From positions 2,326,501 through 2,390,500 of the forward strand of contig NC_081823.1 of NCBI RefSeq assembly GCF_030704535.1: DNA of 64,000 bases, written 5' to 3'. Made by a program: the position numbers and the translations under genes. Of the stretch, positions 11,631 to 23,875 are shown in pieces. Every line of letters begins with the position of its first letter. Position 1 is the first letter of the stretch. The stretch is from Vitis vinifera (Eukaryota; Streptophyta; Magnoliopsida; Vitales; Vitaceae). The notes below the pieces were generated by a model. That model saw only the letters and a program-made list of their open reading frames with translations. It was not told the origin of the DNA and made no database searches.

Positions 11631-12001
11631 TTCACTAATATCTTCCTGTAGTGAAAGTTTCTGCTTCACCTGCATGGCAGAAAGATATTAGTAGTAGTGG
11701 TTGACAATAAGCAGGACAGCTCCATAAAACCATATTCATATAAACATACAGAAAAGCAGATCTGCTATTTCCTCTCTATTACATCCATGGATTTCTATGG
11801 TTTATGCGGGCGAGTAATGAACAGGGTTCTCCTTTATCTTTTCCCAACAAATATCTGAGCCAAATTTTCATATATTGATATGCACAAGTTCAACAGACCA
11901 TCATATCAAACCAGTAGAAAAATTGCCAGAACCTGAACAAAGATAAGAAGACTCACCTGGCTTCATCAGAAGAGGACTAGCGATTTTCCATGGCTCTGAA
12001 A
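11631..12001 (-). pseudogene. Chimeric relic: TAT exon 6/5 piece joined to transaminase exon 1
   Basis: Bases 11631-11882 align with 13264-13500, i.e. the start of tyrosine aminotransferase exon 6, intron 5 and part of exon 5. Exon 7 and the rest of exon 6 are missing. From about 11890 the similarity switches to the type IV transaminase: the relic of intron 1, a GT donor and exon 1 (11957-12001) match 10218-10312. The relic's ATG at 12001 is followed by GAA AAT CGC TAG, a stop at codon 5, so it cannot encode the enzyme. The simplest reading is a tandem duplication of the whole pair followed by deletion from inside the first TAT copy into the second transaminase copy. Confidence 0.75.
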
Positions 12002-12369
12002 CAATCACAGAAAGCTTAGCAATGAATAGAGGAAGAGAAGTTATTGATTATGGAAAGGAATATGAATACTATCATCTGGATTGTCCAGATGATATACCAA
12101 TAATTAATGCTTACATCATAACAAAACTTACCAGATGATATACAAGCATGAAGAGGGGAATCCACTTTTATGTTGATCAACTTGCAGCTTTCTGGGTACT
12201 GTTTTCTTTCATGGGTATTGCCAAAACTTACCCTATGGCATCCAGAGAGGGTCCAAAAAAAGAACCTCAAGAGCAAGAGGCTGGAAATTAAAGACAATGT
12301 AGAATGATGAAAAAAAACAGTAAAGGCTTAAAATTTTGACTTAATTTAATTAAAAAAAATGTAATGCTA

Positions 12370-12857
12370 CCTGAAGAATTTTGACTTGATTAACTGCCTA
12401 AGCTTGATCCCTTCACAACCCACCTGAAGAATTCATAAAAATATAATGCGATCAAGTAAGCCTGCTCTGCAGGACAAACTTTGCATTATATATTTCTGCA
12501 CACTAAAGCATTTGGATTCAAGCATGTTTCTGATCATGCTAATTTCTACCTGTGAGGAACTTGCTCATGAAGTTTTAGACAGTTCCTGGTTCCTCATATT
12601 CATCCTTCTAACAATGTGACTACAAGCTATCTGAATCATAACCTGTCTCAGTAAACACAAAGCCCAGAAGTGTTCATACCAAATTCACCAAAGAGGAAGC
12701 TCTGAAGGTCCAAATATTTATTTGTTAAGGAATTATTACTACCATCACAAATAGAATTGTAGCAAAGAATTATTCAATGCGTCATTTACAAGAACTATAC
12801 AGAAGAACAAAAATCCAAGACGATGTTGTAGGTCACTGCTGTTGGATGACTTGATTT
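12370..12857. repeat. Duplicated spacer, copy 2 (3' flank of TAT gene)
   Basis: Partner of 11080-11630. It follows the TAT stop codon directly on the minus strand and therefore includes the TAT 3' UTR. The stretch 12002-12369 just before it resembles the upstream region of the type IV transaminase. Confidence 0.65.
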
Positions 12858-15800
12858 TTAGTTGCTATGTTGTATATTACTGTGCCTATGGTAGAAAGAT
12901 TTTATCCTCTCTAAACCTTCTTCAAGAAAGGATGGATCAGCAGCAAAGGTAATGCGAAGCCAATTCTTCAGTCCCACTGCAACTCCTGAAAAGAGAAAGG
13001 TCGATCTTGTCTGTTAGGAGTTGGGAAGATGCTTGAAACTTAAAAACAAGTTGGCTTGAAATTTATCTAATGTGCTACAATTTTGTCTGTGACTCAGGTT
13101 GTATTTGGAGCCAAAACAACCTAGAATTATGGCCAATGAACCCGACCTTCCGAGAAAGGCAACAAGAAAAAATTATAGTTTCAAATTTAGGGGTCTGATG
13201 TTCATTTCTCACCTGGAAGAATGATCACCGATTCCTCTTTGGCCAGCTTGAAACAGAAGTCAATATCATCATTAATATCTTCCAGTAGTGAAAGGTTCAG
13301 CTTCACCTGCATTTCAAAAAAAAAAATGATTAAACAATAAGCAAGATTACTCCATAAAAACCACTTTATAACATAGAGCGGAAATTTCAGTTATTTTCTC
13401 ACCATTACAGCCATGGATCCCTCTGGTTTATGTGGGCAAGTAATGCAAGGGATCTCCTGGATCTTTTCCAAACAAATATCCGAGGCCTGCTTTAGTATGT
13501 TGATGGTTTTCTTAAAGAAAGTCCCATCAGTTTGCTCCATGATACGAGGGACTGCAGCCTGAACACCAAAAATATTTTCACAAAAAAGGAAAAAAGAAAA
13601 TAAGCGAGTGGATTATTGGCATGCACAAAGTTTGATAATCTTTCAGCTCAAATTAAAAACCCCAGGAAAAAAAGAAAACCTTCAGACTAAAAGTCTATGG
13701 ATTTCAGTGTAAATGAACAATAACCATGAAAACTCTCTAACACGGGATAAAATTTTACCCAACAAAAATTTCTCAGAAATAATATAATGTCTAAGGCTCA
13801 GGATAAAGTCGATTAAGAGAAAAGATTGGTTGGATTGCATCCATGAACTTGGTACTTTTCTATGTTCTTGCTCTTGATCAGCTTGCTCTTTGTACTGTGA
13901 CTGCTATATTAGCAACCAATTTTCATATTTTGGTCCAAGAATAGTTAGCATCTACGCATGAATTAGTAGGTTCAATTGGTAGAAGCTAAGCACTAAATTG
14001 TCTAACAGAATGCTAAAAAAGAGCATGATCTTTAGAACAAGTTTGCAAGATACCATACCTGAATGAATGTTGCAGGACCTCCTAAAATATCAAAATACTT
14101 CTTCAAGCGCTCAACAATCTGAAAAGAAGAACAATAGGATGTATTGGCATTAGTGAGGGATAGTGAGTTAATTAACAAAACCATCACATGCCTGCATCAA
14201 CACTCAATGTTTCAACTATGAGATTTAAAACTCAGAAAGAAAACGAAAAATAAGTAAATATTGAATTGTTGATCCCACGTGGCTGCACAGTAGGCCATTA
14301 TCATCAATTTAGTGACAGAAAAAGAGTGCACAGACCCAGATAAGAAAATCTGAAGATAGAAATCATGCAGAGCAATCAAGTGAAGCTATCTCTTTTGAGC
14401 AAAGGCATCCTATTTTAGCATGGTGTGATCGTTCAATTATTGAGAATAATGAAGTCTGCTATTGTAAAATTAGTGTTCATATTGAAGCAGCCACATGTAA
14501 ACCAACCATAAATTAGAAATCATCTGGTGCAACCAAAGGCATAAGAGAAAGGCTATGTGTGATAGACAGATATAACCTTACATATTTATTGTCACTATTG
14601 AGCCGTGAAAGATCTTCATACAGACAGTGGAATAAATATTACAACACATGGATTATATGCTCATATGCTGAATACCCTATGGAAGTGATGGTTCAAGATA
14701 ATTGAGAAGCATTATGAGAGAAAGAGAGGGAGAGGAACCTTGGGAGTAATGAACAAGCAGCTGGGATCAGTTATCACAAACCAACCCAGGCGCCAACCAG
14801 GAACTATCCATCTCTTTGATAGAGATCCAAGAGTAAGAACTGGAACAATCGATCCAAAAACTCCCATTGGCACAAATGGGTTACCCCCAAAAGCAAGGTG
14901 CCCATAGACTTCATCAGCAATGACAGGAATGCTGAGCTTCCTTGCAGTTTCTGCAGTCTAATGGCCAAACACTTTTCAGTACAATTCTAATTGTAGAAAG
15001 TCTCTATGAAGCAAAGAACTGAATGTGCAGAGCTCAAAGCCAGTTCCTAAACACTAACCTTCTTCAAATGTTGATAAGAATATACACTCCCGCAAGGATT
15101 GTTGGGGTTTATAATTACCAATGCGACAGTATTCTGATCAGCAAGGGCTTTGATAGCATCAAGATCAGCTTCCCACCCCTTCTCAGGGAGAAGATCATAG
15201 TAACGAACTTCTAGACCTCTAAAAGAAGCAGAAAGTTGATAAATTGGGAAACCTGGATTTGGAATCAAGATATTTGCACCAGGACGAGCAAGAATTGACA
15301 ATGCAACATCAATAGCTTGTGTGCAGCCAGATGTGATAAAAACATCATCAAGCGATAACTTATATGGAAGATCCCGAGACAGATATTCAGCAATTGCCCT
15401 GTTAAAAGGGAAAACATGTTAGGATTAGAGATGTCAATTCTTAATTACATAACTGATCTCAATGTCAAATTTAAACCGAAACCCTATGAAATTGTAGTAT
15501 TGTTTGACACTAGTAAAGTGAAACATCTCCCCCAAAGAAAATAAAGAACTGCACAGAGAGAGATCCATATTAGTACTTTTTCCATTGATTTTAACAAGCA
15601 TTTAGCAATTTCTATTAAATCTTTTCGCACTTAATTTCTCAAGCAAAAGGAGTTGGGACTCAGTGCTGGAAATAGACTTACATTCACTGTAGAATTAAAC
15701 CACTGTTCCTTTGACATAACAGGATAATATGAAGCTTTGTTAGTAATGGGGACTTGAAGAGAGAGTGAAATACCCTAATACCCTCAACTTGATAGATTTT

Positions 15801-16642
15801 TATTTCATCATGCCTAATAATAAATTGTAGAATTTCTAATTTCAAACTCTCTACACAGAACTCATAAATTGGCAACTTGATGAGAAGACCAAGCCCAATT
15901 ACTTTTCAAGAACAAATCAATTGAAATTCTGGAATACTTTCAACTGCAATTGGGAGAAATAGGTAATAGGAGCTAGATTAAACAGACCCAGATTCATGTT
16001 TACAGATTACAGACCCAGGAAATTTTCCTAGCAACAATGAACTGCAACTACGAGAATAATAACCTATGAATTTAGGTCGTAATTAATGAGAAATTAAAGC
16101 ATTTATGAAATCAAGCCATCAAATTCTTCCATAAACAATGAATTGTAGCCTATAATGTAAAAATCTAGATGCAAATTATCCAAACAGAGTGAAGAGACAC
16201 CATCCTAAACCCAATTAAAAACAAACCCACAAAGAAAATCCCCAAATCAAAGAGAGGGAGGGTAGAAACAACAAATTCAAGAACAAGCACTTGGGAAATT
16301 AAAGCAAGAAAAACCCAGAAAAAAAAAATGCAGCAGAAGTATAATCAGAAAGAGAGTTATTTGCCATTACTTTCTTGCTTGAGGAAGACCCGAAGTTGGG
16401 GCATAGCCATTGTACTTGTTGGATTCAACAGCATCAACAACAGATTCTGTGGCAACATGGCTGGTGTGGAAGCAAGTGTAGACTGAAGGGTCACCCATAC
16501 CCAGAGAGATGAGTCTCTTGTTGTTGCCCTCATCAATGTTGGCCATCAACAGGCTGATAAGGCCTTTGATGGTGATTGTAGTTGTTGTATCAGGCCCGTT
16601 CTCAGCGTCCTCAAAACCCCATTTATTTGTTCCATTCTCCAT
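12858..16642 (-). CDS. TAT: Tyrosine aminotransferase-like, fold type I PLP enzyme, 7 exons
   Basis: Exons on the minus strand, in transcript order: 16642-16371, 15398-15059, 14957-14739, 14118-14059, 13558-13403, 13306-13213, 12985-12858; all phases agree and give 422 residues, the usual length of plant tyrosine/nicotianamine aminotransferases. Landmarks: [10 protein letters not shown] and [14 protein letters not shown] in exon 1, [36 protein letters not shown] (Asp that contacts the PLP ring nitrogen), SLSKRW with PLP Lys at about 252, PGWRLGW, and [11 protein letters not shown] with the substrate-carboxylate Arg. The family moves the amino group of tyrosine (or phenylalanine and others) to 2-oxoglutarate, yielding 4-hydroxyphenylpyruvate for tocopherol and plastoquinone synthesis or tyrosine breakdown. 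No transit peptide is seen, so cytosolic. Tyr versus other substrates cannot be settled here. A fragment of a second copy lies just downstream. Confidence 0.93.
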
Positions 16643-16860
16643 TTCTTCTTCCTCCTCTTTTTCTTGTCCCTCTTTTCGTACTCCTGGCCTCTTTATCTTG
16701 TATCTTGTCCCAGAGAATCAGGCTCTGGGCTGCTCAGGCTCTGACGTAGGGACAGTGACAGGATAAACACTAGTGGAAGGAGAATGGGAGTGCATGCCCA
16801 ACACCACACGTTGAAGTTGAAACCTCTGGGAGATTTGCATGGAAACAAAAAACACTCATC

Positions 16861-16870
16861 TCCTTTTATA
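16861..16870 (-). promoter_or_regulatory. TATA box of the TAT gene
   Basis: On the minus strand the sequence reads CTATAAAAGGA, a near-consensus plant TATA box about 220 bases before the start codon. The 5' UTR would be roughly 190 bases. It is the best TATA match in the upstream 400 bases; no transcript data support it. Confidence 0.45.
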
Positions 16871-16880
16871 GAGGCACGCA

Positions 16881-19489
16881 ACAGTTGTTTTCAAATCCCT
16901 GATTCTGTGCTCCTTCCTCTTGACACGTTCCAGGCCCTGGAATGTCATTTCACCAAATTTCTAAGGGTCCCCTTGAAGCCCAACTTCCACCCAATTTCAG
17001 AGTGCCAACCATACTTCAACATAAATGAATAGCATATCCCCATGTGATTTAGTAGATAGATATTTGTAGGCAGAAATAGGTCTTCGGATACTTCAGTCAA
17101 TCTTGCCTCTTATGAATCAAACTATTCTATCAAAAAGGGATCAAATGATCTCAAATTCGTAAACGTAACCTCTTTCATACATGTCATTAAAGTAGACAAA
17201 AGTCTCCAATTAGATTCCATAAATAGACATAAATCATACTAATACTACTTTAAATGGAACCTTTTAAAAAAAGTATAAGTCACATCTAACATAATTAATG
17301 TCAAACACAAAACGATTATGTCTTTCAACCGTCCGATTATAATACTAAAAAAATACCACAAATCAATTGATATCATATGTCTCATTCAGATTTTATTAGT
17401 CTATAGAATTATTTGATTAAAAGGGTTTCTCAAAACCCAATTTTTGAAATTTAATCTTTCACCCTTTTTTGATATCATTTGAACAAAAATACCTTCATTA
17501 TGTTCTTATAAAAATAACGTTAATACTTGAAATAGAAAAAGACATTTATATAAAATAAAAAATTGATTGTTTTTCTAAATAAAATATGGGATGATTTAGA
17601 TTTTTGATTTAGAAATTATTTCATCATTTTTAATCAAATATTTATATCATAATTTTTGTCTTCGATATATTTGGAAGATAAATTCAAATAAGAGAATGGT
17701 CATAAGTTATAACTACTATCAAGAATGAAAGAACAACTCCTCATTTTCCACTTAAAATATCGAGAATGATCCATTTTTCAAAAGGCATGACTTTACAAAG
17801 ATCCAAGTCCTTTTATTTGGGTTAGGTTTTCAGACTTTTTGGTGACACTAATTTTGGGTGATGCCCTACTTCCAAAATGTTATTTTGTCGTTTTGACTTA
17901 GTCAATGTGTAAAGGAGAATGAATTTTGGTGGATGTCACTTTCAAAGATTTTTAGTGGAATTATAATGGGCCAAGGAGCATATTTCGACCCACATAAATG
18001 AACCCTTTTTTTTATAACTCTTACTATAATTGTGGTAAACAATTTCTCAAATAAAAATGAATAAAACAAAAAGGGATGATTTTCATTGTCAAACCCAAAA
18101 GCTTTTTAAAATTTTTCAAAAAAAAAATCATTAAAAATGTCAAATATTCAACCATTTTAAAGAATAAACCATTACCACCAAAAATAAAATAAAATACAAT
18201 AAATAAATAAATTAGTGGAAAATAAATGGTTACACAAATTTAGTGTACACCCACAAAATTGAGACATCTACATCAATCTTCCTTTGGGATGTGACGAGAC
18301 AGACCCTACCCTCTTAATGGGTGGAGTTGTATTTAGGTTTTGGTTTATTTAATTAGTAGATAAGACTGAAAATAAAATAAAAACTATATAGCAACCTTTG
18401 AGTCTATTCGTCACATGCATTACACCTACAACTTTAAGATAAAGTTGGTCTTATGTCATTAATATTGCATCTATAAAAGAGGTGTGTTTAAATTTGGCCC
18501 TACAATAAATTAAATCATCTTCGATGTCAAAGAAAAGTTTAAGTAGGATTTAGAGAATGTTTGGCACTGATATAAAAAAATATTTATGGGTTTTATAATA
18601 CTTTAAAATTTTAATAATTCAAGTATTATAAAGTTTAGAAACACTTTCTATAATTATTGTTAAATGCAGTCTTAATTTTAGATTATATCTTAAATTATTA
18701 AGTTTTAATTTTAGATTACATGTTAAATTATATCTCATTGGACCAACCAACAACCCGTCATGACTTTGACCCCAAGCTAGGGTTTACTTTTGGTGCCATG
18801 GACATGGGTCTAATCTCCCAATTGAAGCATACAAGCCATAGGCCCATGTTGCTTGAGCTAGGCCCAATTGTGGAATGGCAAAGAAATAGTCATAACAAGG
18901 TCCAATTTCAGGCAGGCCCAATTGGAAAATGTAGGAAAATGAAAATCCTATTTGAGAGAGCTTCTAAAATGTTAACCTTGTGTTTGGCTCGGGACAATTT
19001 GAAGGAAAATGCCATGGAAAAATGATAGAATGAATAAAAATAAATAAATAAAATATTTGATTAAAATTGATGAAACAATCCTAAAAATTATAAATCTAAC
19101 TCTTTTCATATTTTGTCTCGAAAAATAATTTATTTTTTACACAAATATCATTTATTATTTTAAGTATTTATGGGTAGATTTTAAAACAAAATATTATTTT
19201 TATAATAAAATAATAAGAATATTTTGTTAAAATAAGATAAAAAAATATGAAAAGTTGAATTTTAAAATTTGGATTTTCATTAACCTTTTAAATTAAATAA
19301 TCCAAAATAAATAAATTTTAAACTTATTTTTATATTTTCTCTTTTATTTAAAGTTTAAATAATTAAAATATATATAGAGAGATATATAATTTGTGGAGAG
19401 AAAAAAAACATATCTTAGCATTAAATATATATATATATATATATATATATTATGTGATTAAGTTTTTAAGAGATTTATTAAAAGAGACA
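16881..19489. other. AT-rich intergenic DNA upstream of TAT
   Basis: No gene recognised. A plus-strand ORF at 18720-19025 (101 codons) includes two close copies of GGCCCAATTG but matches no family I know and is flanked by AT-rich DNA; it is more likely chance or a transposon scrap. An (AT)n run of about 27 bases lies at 19424-19450. Confidence 0.5.
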
Positions 19490-19960
19490 AGGACAGGACA
19501 CACCAAAAGATGATTGGACCAAATAACAACTCTAAAGATGTGGGACCCAATCAGGGAAAATTTAGCCACGTGTCAGGCTGGGGGAGGCATGCCTGCCTGC
19601 ACCTCCCAAAACTGGAGGAACCCCGAAACAGTAGAACAATGATTTGGTCATCAGAGGCTCAGCTTTTAAATGGCTACTGTTTATAGGTATTTGTAGCACA
19701 GTCACACCCTATGATTACTCTCCCCTCCATAAACATGAGTCCAGCTTTAATTATATAATTCGCACCCCATCATTTCAATCTACTCCCGTCCTCTTGTCAA
19801 CGTCATCCGATGGTGACTACACCTTCCTCCACTCCTTCCGTACCGTTGGATCTTTAAACACCCCCTACGGTTTCTAACTATTGCCGCCTCTACGGTTTGT
19901 CAGGTAACCAATGAGATCACGCCACGTTGGCATGAAAATAGTACTCATAAATGCATTAAG
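19490..19960. other. GC-richer island with CCAAT and G-box motifs, no clear gene
   Basis: In an otherwise AT-rich desert this stretch holds CCAATCAG (19547-19554), a CACGTG G-box (CCACGTGTCAG, about 19566-19576), the imperfect inverted repeat GGGAGG...CCTCCC (about 19581-19607), and a second ACGT motif near 19922. The 77-codon frame at 19644-19877 opens at TTG and has no family features. It may be an isolated promoter, the 5' end of a noncoding RNA, or the remains of a gene. Confidence 0.35.
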
Positions 19961-21179
19961 TTGTTAAAGGGCAAATTTAAACCAATCAAGGTGTTCCGAA
20001 CTATTACGTCATGTTTGGTTGCAAAAAATATAAGAAAAAAATTTTATTTTTTCCGATTTCACTTTATAAAATATATATTATTAAAATTTATATATTTAAA
20101 AATAAAGTAAAACAAGATTAATGAAACACATAAAAATAATTTATTATTTTTTTTTTCATATTTTTTTTTAAGAAAAAATTTAATCAACCCTACTAAACAT
20201 GTTTTATTTAATTTAATTAAATTAAAAATTCTCATTCACAATAATATAAAGTATTTCAATAGGAATTTGACATTTATACAATCATAATAATTAAATGGAA
20301 AACATAGATTTAATATATATATATATATATAATTGTAAAAAATATTAATTTTTTTTTATAAATATGAGTTTCTATTTTTCTTTTTTCTTTTTTCATATTG
20401 AAGCTTTTACTTAAAATACCTGATAGCATTTTGACATAGAACAAAATTACACTTTTAAGACCCCTATCCTAATATTTAGATATAAAATAAATAAATAAAA
20501 ATATTTTGATAATAATAAAGTGAGATTTTGATTGGTCCTTTAAGAATTATATGATCTCCATTTTCCATTGTATAAATTTTTATAAAATATTTAATAAATC
20601 TTTTATAATATTGCTTCGTCCTTTAAGAATTATAATTTGCCTTCAACTTCATTTTGCCATATAGCTAATTTTTATAAGAAAAAAAAAACAACGAAACTTT
20701 TAAATTTTCTATAATTGATTCGAAATAGACTCTTAAAAAAATAGTCGTAATTTTAAAAAGAATCTCGAATAATCAAAATTTAACAATGGAAAATAAGTGC
20801 AAAGGAAGAAGAACTCACTAGCAAAATACCCAAAAGAAAGTTGTGAAGGTTCCTCCTCAATTCCTCAAATGATCTCCACAAAATTCCCTTTGTGCCTTGG
20901 CCATTTATATAGAAAGCAAGGGAAGAGCAAGATAAGCTTCAAAGTATTGGTGGTTATCATCAAACCAACGACTATAACACATGATTGGATTATTGGGTTG
21001 ACGGAAAGTTGGGATGGAGGAAAGAATTACAAGTAGGATATTGAATACGTGTAGGAGTAATCTTCCTTTCTCTCCCTCTTGTCCTTTTTCACAAGTTTTA
21101 AGTTTGTAGGGCTAAAATTTCTATTTAAACCATTTAACAAAATTTTCTTCTTCTTCCTTATTTGTTTCTTTTTCTCATA
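19961..21179. other. AT-rich intergenic DNA
   Basis: No gene recognised. Long A/T runs and an (AT)n tract near 20312-20331. Bases 20790-21060 are less AT-rich (short ORF without known features) and may be an old transposon remnant. Confidence 0.45.
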
Positions 21180-21995
21180 GGTTTCAACTTTTTATTAAAG
21201 CAACTGATTTTCTAATTTTAAATATTTTATTTTATTTTTTTATTAATTTATTTATTGGTTGATTGGATATAGTATTAAATAGAATAAGAGATATGATTTT
21301 ATATCATGTTCCATGTTTGGTCGGTAAGAAAAAAATAAGTATTTACCCATTAATATGAAAATATGGAGAGAAAAAAAACTCAAATTTTTTTAAATCATTG
21401 TTATTTTTATCTATTTAAAAATAAATTAAAATACATATAATCACTTTATTTAAAAACAATAATAATAAGAGGTTTTAACTTTTTATTAAAGCAACTGATT
21501 TTCTAGTTTTAAATAATTTATTTTATTTTTTTATTAGTTTATTTATTGGTTGATTGGATATAGTATTAAATAGAATAAGATATATGATTTTATATCATGT
21601 TTCATGTTTGATCAATAAGAAAAAAATAAGTATTTACCCACTAATATGAAAATATGGAGAGAAAAAAAACTCAAATTTTTTTAAATCATTGTTATTTTTA
21701 TCTATTTAAAAATAAATTGAAATACATATAATCACTTTATTTAAAAACAATAACAATAAGAGGTTTTAACTTTTTATTAAAACAATTGATTTTCTAATTT
21801 TAAATAATTTATTTTTTTATTTTTTGTTAATTTATTTATTGATTGATAAGATATAATAAGAAATATGATATTATATCATATTTCATATTTGGTCAGCAAT
21901 GAGATATGAATCATACTAAATTGTGAAAAATGTGAGTAGTTGCTCACTAATATGAAAATATGGAGAAAAAAACTCAAAATTTTTAATGTGTCTAT
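21180..21995. repeat. 291-bp tandem repeat, three copies
   Basis: Copies begin at 21180, 21471 and 21762 with GGTTT(C/T)AACTTTTTATTAAA, a period of 291 bases. Copies 1 and 2 are nearly identical; copy 3 is more diverged and shorter at its end. Each unit contains TTGGTTGATTGGATATAG, which resembles the left end of the MITE family at 3894 (TTGGTTGGCTAGATATAG), so the unit carries a MITE head. The last clear shared motif is ATATGGAGA(G)AAAAAAACTC near 21960. Confidence 0.85.
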
Positions 21996-23299
21996 TTAAT
22001 TATTCCCTAAAATCCCTTTTACTTGTGATATAATTAACGTCAATTGACAATTAAACTTTTTCACATCAATATTTCACTCAAATAATAAATTTAAAAGGAA
22101 GTAATAATAATAAATCTAAAATGAGTTTTTTTTTTTTTATAATTGAAAACAAGTTAACAAAAATAAAAAATAATTAATTGATTAAAATGGATAAAAAAAT
22201 TCAAAATTTATAAAATTAATATTTTCCATTTTTGAACTTAAAGAATAATTAATTTTTTATATAAATACCATTTAATATTTTAATTATTTACATATGTGTC
22301 TTAAAATAAATAATTATTTAAAAATATATATATTTGTGTCTACAATTAGTATTTTTTTAAAGTGAAAAAAAAAAAAAAAAACTAGAGGTTTAATCTCATA
22401 GATGGGATTTCATCCCTTTTAATCAAATAATCTAATAAACAATTATTCATACCAATAGAGAAAAAAAGGAAGGTCAATGGTCAAAAACCAATGTTTTGAA
22501 GACTATGATAATTTCATGCAAGATTGAAAAGATGTGTACAAATCAACACACATAAAGAGGACTAGGTCAATGGGATCAAATCATCCATCCTCATCAAACA
22601 TCCAAAGGGCACAAGGGCCAAGCCCATATATGTTTAAATGATGGGTCCCTACACAAATCAAAGTCACATTGGGATTCTCATTTTCCCATCAACCAATCAC
22701 CCATCCAACTTTCGAGATAATCATCAAAACCCCCCTCCCCAATAGATCAATCAATTGGGAGATTTTGGTCCATGGTCCAATTCTCTTGTCGTGGGTTGAT
22801 TGATGTGATCTTCTTTTACTTCGCATCTAATTTTAGGAACCACGATTTTCCCATTCTTGGATAAATTTCAAAATCAACATGAAAAATCAAAACTATACAT
22901 TTTTGGGTCCACTTTTGCCTTTTTTATATGCCTAAAAGCATATTAAATTCATTAAAATATGTTGTAATTGTTTTTCTTTTTCCTAAATGTATATAATAAT
23001 TAATTTATTGGTAGAATAACTTAAATATAACCTATTTAGAATCATGTATTAGTATTATTAGAGTTATATTAGGGAGAGCTTCTCCAACACAAAAATAACT
23101 TATGATATTTAAATAAACTTTTTGAGAAAGTTTCAATAAAACGTGATTCTTATAATTTTGAATATAATATATATAACTATTTTTAGTAATATGATGTATA
23201 AATAAAAAATAATAACTTTCAAAATTAATATTTACCATATTATGTTTAGTGGATCCAATACAACATATGATAGGATAAAGGAAGTGTACATCGCATTGT
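21996..23299. other. AT-rich intergenic DNA
   Basis: No gene recognised. Bases 22440-22900 are somewhat less AT-rich and have no coding frame. Long A and T homopolymers occur near 22122 and 22363. Confidence 0.45.
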
Positions 23300-23875
23300 A
23301 TGGTATCCCATCCTATATTCAATTGGTGATAGGATAAGATAAATTATCTTATCACTTATTATATCTTATATTTAATTTACTTATGATATATTAATCTAGA
23401 GGTAAAATGTAAGATATGAATATCCTATGTATTATAATTTTTTTTTTGTCAGTTTTTATTATAAAATTAAAATTTAAAAATAGTTTATAAAATATATTGT
23501 AAAATTATATATATCGATATTATATATATATGTTATTAATTTATTGTTATTTCTATATATTGAATAACATGATAATAAAATTTAAATATCCTAATTAAAA
23601 ATATTGTTAAACATCATATAAATTTAATATTTTTAAAAATAAAAAATATTATAATATAATATATATTATTATAAATATTAAAAAATAATATATATTCTTA
23701 TATTACAAACTTTAAAAAAGAATGTAACAGTCTTATTAGATATGTTATTGGATTTAATATCAAAATATATCGTATTATATTAAAAATTATATCTTATAAT
23801 ATATATTTTCTATTCAATAGAATATAATATTTTAATATATATATTCTATCTTATTTTATCCTTAAAAACAAACAA
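23300..23875. mobile_element. MITE-like element related to 3894-4565
   Basis: Segments such as GATAGGATAAG followed by a TTATCACTTAT block, and GATATGAATATCC...ATGTATTATAATTTTTTTT, align in the same order with 3960-4130 of the first MITE. The right end (about 23840-23875, TATCTTATTTTATCCTTA) is less clear. Diverged and very AT-rich; boundaries are approximate. Confidence 0.45.

Noticed and set aside
18720-19025. 101-codon plus-strand ORF
   Set aside because: No family recognised, no convincing promoter or neighbouring exons; probably chance or a transposon scrap.
20797-21036. 79-codon plus-strand ORF
   Set aside because: No known motif; composition like decayed retroelement DNA.
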